DNA from: Candidatus Latescibacterota bacterium
GTDB taxonomy: Bacteria; Eisenbacteria; RBG-16-71-46; SZUA-252
Direction of reading: 5' to 3'
Length of the DNA stretch: 5,387 nucleotides
NCBI GenBank assembly: GCA_016207265.1
Contig: JACQPZ010000073.1
Coordinates: 1 to 5,387, forward strand
Shown here: piece after piece, positions 1-5,387 of the stretch
Numbering within the stretch: position 1 is the stretch's first letter
Layout of the letters: every line of letters begins with the position of its first letter
The notes under the pieces: generated by a model
The model's database searches: none
Seen by the model: only the letters and a program-made list of their open reading frames with translations
What the model was told of the DNA's origin: nothing
Program-made: the position numbers and the translations under genes

Positions 1-1
1 C

Positions 2-2185
2 GTGAAGGTGCTCGACTTCGGCCTCGCCAAAGCGCTCGCGGTGAAGGACGGCGGGGCCACCGTTTCGGCCGCGGGCGCGGGTGGTGCCGCTCCCGGTGGC
101 GGAGCCGCCGCCACCGTTTCGGCCGCGGGCGCCGGCCCTGGTGCGGGCGCCGGCCCTGGTGCGGGCGCCGGCCCGACCGTCCCGGGGCAGTTTCTCGGCA
201 CCCCCGCGTACATGAGCCCAGAGCAGATGCGCGGCGCGGCGGCGACGCCGAGCGCCGACGTCTGGTCCCTGGGCTGCATCCTCTTCGAGCTTCTGTCCGG
301 CGTCCGGCCGTTCCCGGGTGAGACGGCTTCCGACGTCATCGCCGCGGTCCTTACGCGCGAGCCCCCCTGGGACTCGCTTCCCGTCGCGACTCCGCCCAAG
401 GCCCGCGCGCTCCTGGAGCAATGTCTCGAGAAACGCGCGGACCGGCGGATCGCAGGCCCGGCCTTGGTCGCGGGTGGAATCGGCGCGATCCTGGATGAGC
501 GACGCGGGGCGCCCTCCCCGGCGCGGACGGCACAGCCGCGCCTCACCCAGGCGACCTTCGCCGACGAGGTCGAGTCCTTCCCCGCGTGGTGCTCGCCCGA
601 GGAGATCCTCTACGCCAGGGAAGCGCAAGGGGCGCGGAAGATCTTCCGCAAGCGCGTGGGCACGGAATCCGAGCGCCAGGTGACTTTCGGGGATCGGGAC
701 GACATCCTGCCCGCCTGCTCGCCCGACGGCCGCGCGCTCTTCTTCGTGCGCGGATGGGAATCGGGACGGAGGCTCGACCCGGGAGACGTCTTCGGCGAAT
801 ACGCCGATGCCGATATCTGGTGTCTTGACCTCGATTCCGGGAAGGAAACCAGGCTGATCGAGGATGCGGCCAACCCGGCGGTCTCGCCGGACGGGACGCG
901 GATCGCGCTCGACGCGAGGTGGGCGGGCCCGCGGCGCATCTGGATCGTAGACCGAAACGGCCGCAACCCCGTTCAGGTCAGCACGGGCACGTCGGAGGGG
1001 GTCAAGCACCTTCGCCCACGCTGGGCCCCGGACGGTTCGGCGCTTGTGTTCCAGAATGTCGAGTGGACCAAGTTCGACGTACGGCTGATTCACGTCGGGT
1101 CGCGGAAGTTGATCTCGGTCACCGACGATCTCCGGATGGACGTGAATCCCGACTGGTCCCCGTCGGGGCGGCACGTCTATTTCTCGAGCGATCGCGGCGG
1201 AGGCGTGAACGTCTGGAGAATCCCCGTGGCGAAGGACGGCTCGCCCGCCGGCCCGCCGGAGCAGGTGACGACCGGCGCCGGCCAGGACGTCGAGATCGCG
1301 TTCTCGCCCGACGGCCGGAGGATGGCGTTCACTACGCTGCGCCAGAACGCGGACCTCTGGCGGCTTCCGGTCGATCCTGAGACCGGCCGCGCGACCGCGC
1401 CCCCGCAGAAGCTCATCGCGACGACCCGCGAGGAGAGCCGGGGCGCATGGTCGCCCCGCGGAGAGATGATCGCGTTCAATTCCGACCGCGCGGGCGAGAT
1501 GAACGTCTGGATCTACTCGCTCGAAACGGGCGCCGTGAGGCAGGTGACGCAAGGGCCCGGCGGCGATTACCAGCCGAACTGGTCCCCCGACTCGCGCACG
1601 CTCGCCTTCTTCTCGTCGCGGGGAGGAATCCCCGGAATCTGGGCCGTGGGCGTGGACTCGGGCGACCCGCGTCGCCTTTCCAGCGGGAACGCGATCGAGA
1701 TCAACCCGTTTTTTTCTCCGGACGGGGCGCACATCGCCTACCAGTCCGACCGAAGCGGGCGCTTCGAGGTGTGGGTCATGCGCTCCGACGGCTCGGGGGC
1801 GCGCCAGCTCACCGACGTGGGGGTCGGAGGCCACTTCACGCGGTGGACCCGCGACGGCCGCGGTATCGTCTTCCGCCGTCCCGGACGGGACGCCCAGACG
1901 ATGGAGGTCCCTTTGGAGGGCGGCCCGCCCGTCCCGCTCCCTCCGATCCAGGGCGGCGCGCACATGTCGTTCTCGCCCGATCAATCGCGCATCCTCGACG
2001 TCGTCGCGCACAAAGTGCTCTGGGTGTCCCCGCTCCACGGCGGCGCGCCGGAGAAGGTGTTCGAGTTCGGCGATTCCGACGCGAGGATCGACTATCCGGT
2101 GTGGTCTCCCGACGGCCGGTGGGTTCTGTTCGACCGATTCCGGCCGCAGGGGGGAGACGTGTGGGTGATGGAGGGATTCGAGTGA
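2..2185 (+). CDS. Ser/Thr protein kinase (C-terminal part) fused to TolB/PD40 beta-propeller, 5'-partial
   Basis: This is the C-terminal part of a Hanks-type (PknB-like) kinase joined to a propeller. The true start lies upstream, because the visible frame opens inside the kinase at VKVLDFGLAKAL. Numbering from the first visible codon, DFG is at residues 5-7, the activation-segment end GTPAYMSPEQ at 66-75, subdomain IX SADVWSLG at 84-91, and the late conserved Arg near 148-149. The ATP-binding N-lobe and HRD catalytic loop are outside the window, so activity cannot be judged. From about residue 190 to 727 come roughly eleven PD40-type repeats with the SPDG/SPSG signature, near 240, 295, 342, 386, 435, 484, 528, 572, 616, 658 and 702, probably forming one or two propellers. 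Family members usually have a membrane helix between kinase and propeller; here only a short 14-residue apolar stretch (about 151-164) is seen. The stop overlaps the start of the next gene. Kinase and PD40 assignments are secure; the substrate and signal are unknown. Confidence 0.93.
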   Translation: MKVLDFGLAKALAVKDGGATVSAAGAGGAAPGGGAAATVSAAGAGPGAGAGPGAGAGPTVPGQFLGTPAYMSPEQMRGAAATPSADVWSLGCILFELLSGVRPFPGETASDVIAAVLTREPPWDSLPVATPPKARALLEQCLEKRADRRIAGPALVAGGIGAILDERRGAPSPARTAQPRLTQATFADEVESFPAWCSPEEILYAREAQGARKIFRKRVGTESERQVTFGDRDDILPACSPDGRALFFVRGWESGRRLDPGDVFGEYADADIWCLDLDSGKETRLIEDAANPAVSPDGTRIALDARWAGPRRIWIVDRNGRNPVQVSTGTSEGVKHLRPRWAPDGSALVFQNVEWTKFDVRLIHVGSRKLISVTDDLRMDVNPDWSPSGRHVYFSSDRGGGVNVWRIPVAKDGSPAGPPEQVTTGAGQDVEIAFSPDGRRMAFTTLRQNADLWRLPVDPETGRATAPPQKLIATTREESRGAWSPRGEMIAFNSDRAGEMNVWIYSLETGAVRQVTQGPGGDYQPNWSPDSRTLAFFSSRGGIPGIWAVGVDSGDPRRLSSGNAIEINPFFSPDGAHIAYQSDRSGRFEVWVMRSDGSGARQLTDVGVGGHFTRWTRDGRGIVFRRPGRDAQTMEVPLEGGPPVPLPPIQGGAHMSFSPDQSRILDVVAHKVLWVSPLHGGAPEKVFEFGDSDARIDYPVWSPDGRWVLFDRFRPQGGDVWVMEGFE
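56..132 (+). repeat. 23-bp direct repeat, two copies 54 bp apart, in the kinase activation loop
   Basis: A 23-base sequence at 56-78 recurs perfectly at 110-132. Both copies encode TVSAAGAG in frame (the second continues AGPG). The offset of 54 bases is 18 codons, so the duplication keeps the frame. It lies between DFG and the SPE motif of the kinase and forms part of a low-complexity Ala/Gly/Pro insert. This looks like tandem duplication or slippage rather than a mobile element. Confidence 0.85.
125..174 (+). repeat. 18-bp tandem repeat, about 2.8 copies, in the kinase activation loop
   Basis: The unit gcgggcgccggccctggt occurs at 125-142 and 143-160, then a partial copy of 14 bases at 161-174. 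It encodes AGAGPG repeated in frame. The unit is one third of the 54-base spacing of the neighbouring 23-bp repeat, which suggests a shared slippage history. A locus like this could vary in copy number between strains without breaking the frame. Confidence 0.9.
2170..2175 (+). promoter_or_regulatory. Shine-Dalgarno sequence for the secreted FG-GAP gene
   Basis: GGAGGG lies six bases before the GTG at 2182, inside the last codons of the kinase gene. It decides the choice of this GTG over the in-frame ATG at 2239, which would remove the signal peptide. Its position inside the upstream gene supports translational coupling. Confidence 0.8.
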
Positions 2186-3348
2186 CGCGCCCCGGGGGCC
2201 GCCTGTGGCTCGCTTCGGCGCTGGCATGGTTTCTTCCCATGGGCGCGCCGCTCGCGCACGGGGCCGATGCGGACAGCGCGCGCACGGGCCGCTCCGCGTC
2301 GACGGAGATTCTCTTCGACGCGGGGCTCGACTACCCCGCCGGCAACTACCCGTGCTCCGTAGCGGTCGACTTTCTCGATTCCGACAACATTCCCGACCTC
2401 GCGGTCGCGAACTACGGCTCGAACTCCGTTTCCATCCTGCTTGGGAACGGAGACGGCACCTACCGGGCGAGGCGGGAATTCCCCGCCGCGTTTCTCCCCT
2501 ACAACGTGGCTTCCGGCGATCTGAACGGCGACGGCCGCACGGACCTCGCCGTGGCGAGCGAGGGAACGGGGGTCGTCACGGTGCTCTGGGGTGAGGGGGA
2601 CGGCTCGTTCCGGGACCGCCGCGACCTCGACGCCGGGGGCGGCGCCTACTCGGTCGCGATCGGGGACCTCAACGCCGACGGATGGCCGGACCTCGTGGCG
2701 ACCAACCTGAACCTCAACAAAGTATCCGTGCTTCTGTCGAAAGGCGACGGCTCGTTCCGTCCCCGGATGGCGTACGGCACCGCGCACGGACCGCGTTCGG
2801 TCGCGATCTGCGATCTCGACCGGGACGACGTGCCGGATCTCGCGGTCGCGTGCTTCAACTCGAACGCCGTTTCCGTCCTACTCGGAAAGGGGGACGGTAC
2901 GTTCGGACCGCACGCCGAGTACACGACCGGAATCTCGCCCTACTCGGTTGTGCCGGGGCTCATCAACGAAGACGGCTGGCCCGATCTGGCCGTCTCCAAT
3001 CTCGTTTCCAATTCGGTCGCGGTTCTCAGAGGCAAGGGGGACGGATCCTTCCGGCGGAGGCGGGAGGTCATGACGGGTCGCCAGCCCTACGCCGTCGCGG
3101 TCGCGGATCTGAACGAGGATGGGCGGCGGGATCTCGCGACGGCCAACTTCGCGTCGAGCACGGTCTCGGTCCTGACGGGCGTCGGTGACGGCCGATTTCT
3201 CCTGCCGCTCGACCTGGTATCGGGCCGGAACCCTCAGTCCGTCGCCGCGGCAGATCTGAATCGCGATGGGCTGCCGGACCTCGTCACCGCGAACACGGCG
3301 TCGAACACGGTCACGGTGTTCTTGAATCGCGGGATGCCCGCTCGGTAG
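2182..3348 (+). CDS. Secreted seven-bladed FG-GAP/VCBS repeat beta-propeller protein
   Basis: This 388-residue protein starts at a GTG that overlaps the kinase stop (GTGA), six bases after a GGAGGG site. Residues 1 to about 30 look like a Sec signal peptide: a basic N-end, an apolar core (LWLASALAWFLPMGAPLA) and a small-residue cleavage region near AHGADA. The mature part is seven FG-GAP/VCBS units with the DxNxDGxxD calcium-type loop and a GDG(S/T)F end. The last Asp of each loop falls at 72, 121, 170, 219, 268, 317 and 366, an exact 49-residue period. Units 1 and 5 lack the first loop Asp (Phe64 and Leu260). The family resembles integrin-alpha propellers and is common in exported proteins that bind ligands or matrix; no enzyme motif is visible. 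The protein ends four residues after the seventh unit, with no membrane anchor or sorting tail. The frame is open upstream to 1447, but that part is antiphase to the kinase and not coding. The ligand is unknown. Confidence 0.92.
   Translation: MTRPGGRLWLASALAWFLPMGAPLAHGADADSARTGRSASTEILFDAGLDYPAGNYPCSVAVDFLDSDNIPDLAVANYGSNSVSILLGNGDGTYRARREFPAAFLPYNVASGDLNGDGRTDLAVASEGTGVVTVLWGEGDGSFRDRRDLDAGGGAYSVAIGDLNADGWPDLVATNLNLNKVSVLLSKGDGSFRPRMAYGTAHGPRSVAICDLDRDDVPDLAVACFNSNAVSVLLGKGDGTFGPHAEYTTGISPYSVVPGLINEDGWPDLAVSNLVSNSVAVLRGKGDGSFRRRREVMTGRQPYAVAVADLNEDGRRDLATANFASSTVSVLTGVGDGRFLLPLDLVSGRNPQSVAAADLNRDGLPDLVTANTASNTVTVFLNRGMPAR
2350..3333 (+). repeat. Seven in-frame repeats of 147 bp (49 codons) encoding propeller blades
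   Basis: Matching residues of the blades sit at positions 57, 106, 155, 204, 253, 302 and 351 of the protein (Pro in all but the third, which is Ala), so the spacing is 147 bases with no insertion or deletion. The DNA copies have diverged, and conservation is mainly at protein level: PYSVA, DLNxDGxPDLA, SNxVSVLLGKGDGSF. This fits old tandem duplication held in register by the blade fold rather than recent amplification. Confidence 0.88.
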
Positions 3349-3631
3349 CGAGGTACTTGACCAGTAGGTCCTGCGCGGGGATCCGGCGTCCCGATGCGGG
3401 GTGGACAACGCGGACCTCGAACGCGTAACGCTTCAGCCCGAAGTGCCGCTCGATGAGCCGCACGAGCCCCGCGACGCGCGCGTCGGCTCGAATCGTGCGG
3501 CCGCGGCGCCCCGCGCCGTGGGCGCGAAGAAGCCCGGCCTGGAATCCCTCCTGGTATGCGCGCTGGACCACGCGCTGGAGCGACCGCCAATGCGCGCGCT
3601 TGATCCTCCTCAGAGCCTGCGTCTGGGTCAT
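3311..3631 (-). CDS. Small very basic protein of unknown function
   Basis: This is a 106-residue protein starting MTQTQALRRIKRAHW, preceded eight bases upstream by a strong AAAGGAGG site, which fixes the ATG at 3631-3629. Codon choice (CGC, CTC, ATC, GAG) looks like that of the neighbours except in the last dozen codons, which lie over the end of the convergent gene. It is rich in Arg across its whole length. Residues 4-38 could form an amphipathic helix; 50-64 looks like a second helix, followed by a likely strand (YAFEVRVVHP, 69-78) and a final helical stretch (PAQDLLVKYLA, 85-95). There is no signal peptide or membrane segment, so it is probably cytoplasmic. The basic charge would suit nucleic-acid binding, but that is only a guess; I do not recognise the family. 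The frame stays open upstream to 4987, but that part lies opposite the large secreted gene and is not coding. A weak -10-like TAGGAT (minus strand, 3692-3687) has no good -35. Confidence 0.75.
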   Translation of the reverse strand: MTQTQALRRIKRAHWRSLQRVVQRAYQEGFQAGLLRAHGAGRRGRTIRADARVAGLVRLIERHFGLKRYAFEVRVVHPASGRRIPAQDLLVKYLATERASRDSRTP

Positions 3632-3639
3632 GCCGCGTT

Positions 3640-3647
3640 CCTCCTTT
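3640..3647 (-). promoter_or_regulatory. Strong Shine-Dalgarno sequence for the small basic protein
   Basis: On the minus strand the sequence reads AAAGGAGG followed by eight bases and the ATG. This near-perfect match to the anti-Shine-Dalgarno is the main support that the short protein is real and that the long upstream open frame is not part of it. Confidence 0.85.
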
Positions 3648-3721
3648 GGGACGAGCCGGACCGAATCGCTCCGCCAGCGGCACCCGATCCTAATGGATTT
3701 CGGCCGGCGCGGGGAAACCGC

Positions 3722-3751
3722 TTGACAGGCTGTCCCACCCGGTCGCAAATT
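3722..3751 (+). promoter_or_regulatory. Candidate sigma-70-type promoter for the large secreted gene
   Basis: A perfect TTGACA at 3722-3727 is followed after 18 bases by CAAATT at 3746-3751, which keeps the key A at position 2 and T at position 6 of the -10 box but is otherwise poor (3 of 6). It would give a leader of roughly 90 bases before the GTG at 3848. The surrounding sequence is somewhat less GC-rich than the genes. The -35 is convincing; the -10 is not. Confidence 0.45.
3724..3734. repeat. Short inverted repeat overlapping the -35 candidate
   Basis: GACAG-G-CTGTC is a perfect 5-bp inverted repeat with a one-base centre, and it shares four bases with the TTGACA box. It could be an operator half-site pair, but it is short enough to arise by chance. 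Confidence 0.35.
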
Positions 3752-3833
3752 CCGATATGCGGGCGGTCTCCTCCCCTGCCTCCGGTCCGTCGCACTCGTC
3801 CCCGATCGCCGTCGAGCCGGCACGCCGTTCCTT

Positions 3834-3840
3834 GGGGGGA
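3834..3840 (+). promoter_or_regulatory. Probable ribosome binding site for the large secreted gene
   Basis: GGGGGGA ends seven bases before the GTG at 3848. It can pair with the anti-Shine-Dalgarno partly through G-U wobble, so it is weaker than the sites of the other two genes. It supports GTG 3848 because this start also gives a clean signal peptide. Confidence 0.55.
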
Positions 3841-3847
3841 TGATCGA

Positions 3848-5387
3848 GTGAAGTCGATACGCCGCGCGGGGTTCATACCCGCACTCGCGGCCCTCTGGCT
3901 CTCCACCTCCGCGTTCTACCGGCCGCCGTCCGATCCCCTGGATTACGGAAGATCCGAGCCTCCTCGCACGATCCGTCTGGACGGAAGATACGTGCACAAC
4001 GTGGGGCGGCTCGCCCTCCAGATCACGAACGTCGGAATGACCGGGAACCGCTACTACGGCCGTCTCACGACGGTTCCGTCCGCGGAGTGGCCCCCCGGGT
4101 CGGGGCACGACTACCTCTACGCGGCGGGCCTCTGGATCGGGGCGCTCGACCCGAGCGGGATTCCCCACGTGAGCACGGCGCTCTACGAATTGGAGTACTC
4201 GCCTGTCATCCTCCCGCAGAGCTGGTGCGCATCGCTGCCGGTCGACCAGGTCGCCGACGTACGGGAGGTCTACGAGGGAATCGCGGGGGGCAATCGGATC
4301 ACCTCGGCCAGCGTCGATCCCGACGACGACGGCGACGGCCTCATCGACGAGGATTTCCTGAACGGGATCGACGACGACGGCGACGGCCGGTGCGACGAGG
4401 ATTACTCGGCGATCGGCCAGCAGATGCTCGCCTGCGAGTACTTCGACAACCAGGAGAATTCGGTCCGCCTGTACCCCGAGCACGTGCCGCTCGGGATCAA
4501 GGTCCAGCAGACGAGCTACGCCTGGGCTACGCCCGGGCAGAGCGATTTCGTCGGGATGGACTACAAGATCGTGAACATCAGCGGGCACACGCTCCGGAAC
4601 GTGTTCGTAGGGATCTTCGCGGACATGGACCTCGGCAGCCGCGCCGCGTGCCCCGACTGCTACTACCTCGACGATCAGGCGGGGCTGATCGATTCCACGG
4701 TGAGATACCTCGGCCCGACCGGCAATTTCGTGAAGCGGCGGATCCAGATGGGGTACATGTGGGACAACCCCGACAATCCCGCCCGGCCCCAGGACAACCA
4801 GGGGGGCGACGCCCCCGGTTATTTCGGGTGCATGTTCCTGAACCACACGACCGACCCCACCGGCTTTACCGCGCCGCGTCGTGTCGGGATCACGTCGTTC
4901 AAGTTCTTCTCGGGATCGGCCTCCTTCGCTGGGGGCGGCGATCCGGAGAACGACGCGCAGCGCTACCAGCTCATGTCCGATCCGCAACTACATCCCGACG
5001 TCGTGGGTCAGATCGTTTCGAGCCGGCCCCTCGACTACCGGATCACCATGGCCACGGGTCCCTTCCGGTCGATTCCTCCGGATTCCTCGCTGACGATCTC
5101 GGTGGCGTGGGTGATGGGATTGGGGCGTGGTCCCTCGTTCGCGGGCGGGACGCTGATCGACAACGCGATCCAGGCGCAGCGGGTGTTCGACGGGCTCTAT
5201 ACGGATTTGGACGGGAGCGCGTTGACGGGGTCGTGCGGGAAGGAGACCTGTCTTCAGAACACGCAGATCGGGAGTCGTGGGTTCACGTATTCGATTCCGG
5301 AGTCGTCGTTGTGTCGGCTTCGGTTCCATCAGGACGTGGGGACGGTGCCTGGGTTCGAGGACGTGCCGGCGTGGGATCCGAACACGC
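3848..5387 (+). CDS. Large secreted protein with acidic calcium-type repeats, 3'-partial
   Basis: The frame runs from the GTG at 3848 to the window end without a stop, giving 513 visible residues; the C-terminus is missing. Residues 1 to about 23 form a Sec-type signal peptide (MKSIRR, then an apolar core to STSAF). A conserved-looking N-terminal part follows, with NVGRLALQITNVG (51-63) and HDYLYAAGLWIGAL (87-100). An acidic segment has two DDDGDG motifs (159-164, 175-180), each ending DED, in the style of thrombospondin type-3 or MopE-like calcium sites. A beta-sandwich-like stretch at 237-263 ends VGIFADMDLG. Cys pairs occur at 268/271 and 463/468, possible disulfides outside the cytoplasm. 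From memory of the family style, similar exported proteins occur in Eisenbacteria, Latescibacteria and related FCB lineages, often with a C-terminal sorting or FlgD-like domain; here that end cannot be seen. No catalytic motif is visible and the function is unknown. Codon choice shifts near the window end. Confidence 0.87.
   Translation, partial: MKSIRRAGFIPALAALWLSTSAFYRPPSDPLDYGRSEPPRTIRLDGRYVHNVGRLALQITNVGMTGNRYYGRLTTVPSAEWPPGSGHDYLYAAGLWIGALDPSGIPHVSTALYELEYSPVILPQSWCASLPVDQVADVREVYEGIAGGNRITSASVDPDDDGDGLIDEDFLNGIDDDGDGRCDEDYSAIGQQMLACEYFDNQENSVRLYPEHVPLGIKVQQTSYAWATPGQSDFVGMDYKIVNISGHTLRNVFVGIFADMDLGSRAACPDCYYLDDQAGLIDSTVRYLGPTGNFVKRRIQMGYMWDNPDNPARPQDNQGGDAPGYFGCMFLNHTTDPTGFTAPRRVGITSFKFFSGSASFAGGGDPENDAQRYQLMSDPQLHPDVVGQIVSSRPLDYRITMATGPFRSIPPDSSLTISVAWVMGLGRGPSFAGGTLIDNAIQAQRVFDGLYTDLDGSALTGSCGKETCLQNTQIGSRGFTYSIPESSLCRLRFHQDVGTVPGFEDVPAWDPNT
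4322..4403 (+). repeat. Direct repeat encoding two DDDGDG...DED calcium-type motifs
   Basis: gacgacgacggcgacggcc occurs perfectly at 4322-4340 and 4370-4388, and gacgaggatt follows in both copies at 4346-4355 and 4394-4403. The offset is 48 bases, or 16 codons. The encoded units are DDDGDGLIDED and DDDGDGRCDED, with the second preceded by NGI. The Asp spacing matches calcium-binding loops of the thrombospondin type-3 kind. Confidence 0.88.

Larger units (their letters stand above)
3632..3847. other. Divergent intergenic region
   Basis: These 216 bases separate the starts of the small basic gene (minus) and the large secreted gene (plus). They contain the minus-strand Shine-Dalgarno, a + strand TTGACA -35 candidate, a short inverted repeat over it, and a G-rich ribosome-site candidate before the GTG at 3848. 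I see no RNA gene, riboswitch or intrinsic terminator with a T-run. Confidence 0.7.

Noticed and set aside
1709..1715. Run of seven T as a frameshift or slippage site
   Set aside because: The frame is intact across it (NPFFSPDG) and matches the PD40 repeat pattern, so no frameshift is needed.
1447..2181. Open frame running into the FG-GAP gene from 1447, giving a 633-residue protein
   Set aside because: The first 735 bases are a shadow of the kinase-propeller gene, with Arg/Gly-rich non-coding-like translation. The GTG at 2182 has the ribosome site and signal peptide.
3504..3518. Perfect 6-bp stem with 3-base loop (CGGCGC-CCC-GCGCCG) as a terminator after the FG-GAP gene
   Set aside because: No T-run follows on either strand, it lies inside the small basic gene, and such stems are frequent in GC-rich coding DNA.
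3840..3851. Three-codon mini-ORF (ATG ATC GAG TGA) overlapping the GTG of the large secreted gene
   Set aside because: The G-run touches its ATG with no spacing, so it lacks a usable ribosome site. It is likely a chance overlap.
3632..4987. Minus-strand extension of the small basic protein to a 558-residue frame
   Set aside because: It lies opposite the large secreted gene, whose frame has a signal peptide and acidic repeats. The strong AAAGGAGG site before the ATG at 3631 marks the real start.
4988..5329. Minus-strand open frame of 113 residues near the window end
   Set aside because: It has no ribosome site that I can see, an Arg/Pro-rich translation, and lies opposite the secreted gene's open frame.

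Overview
The window is GC-rich bacterial DNA with third codon positions mostly G or C. It holds four protein genes and no visible RNA gene, CRISPR array or insertion sequence. The gene types suggest an environmental bacterium: a Ser/Thr kinase fused to a TolB/PD40 propeller, a secreted VCBS/FG-GAP propeller, and a large secreted protein with an Asp-rich calcium-type repeat. Candidatus Eisenbacteria or another deep-branching lineage such as Acidobacteriota, Gemmatimonadota or Latescibacterota would fit. This placement is an inference from protein style and base composition, not a database match.

Layout. (1) 2-2185 (+) is the 3' part of a Hanks-type Ser/Thr protein kinase. It enters the window just before the DFG motif and continues into about eleven PD40 (TolB/WD40-like) repeats. 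The kinase activation segment carries an Ala/Gly/Pro-rich insert encoded by short tandem DNA repeats. (2) 2182-3348 (+) starts on a GTG that overlaps the kinase stop codon and has a good Shine-Dalgarno sequence. It encodes an exported seven-bladed FG-GAP/VCBS propeller whose blades repeat at exactly 49 residues. (3) 3311-3631 (-) is a small, very basic protein of unknown function, convergent with gene 2 and overlapping its 3' end by 38 bases. (4) 3632-3847 is a 216-base divergent intergenic region with a TTGACA -35 candidate on the + strand. (5) 3848 to the window end (+) is a large secreted protein, open at its 3' end, with two copies of a DDDGDG acidic calcium-type motif.

How they may work together. 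Genes 1 and 2 look translationally coupled, so a signalling kinase with a propeller sensor is made together with an exported propeller protein. A shared role at the cell surface is possible but unproven. Gene 4 is separately and divergently transcribed from gene 3. Its strongest features are the signal peptide and the acidic repeats, and its function is unknown. I found no convincing complete new system. The points most worth checking are the missing membrane segment in the kinase-propeller fusion, the coupled pair, the repeat-expanded activation loop, and the unrecognised small basic protein.
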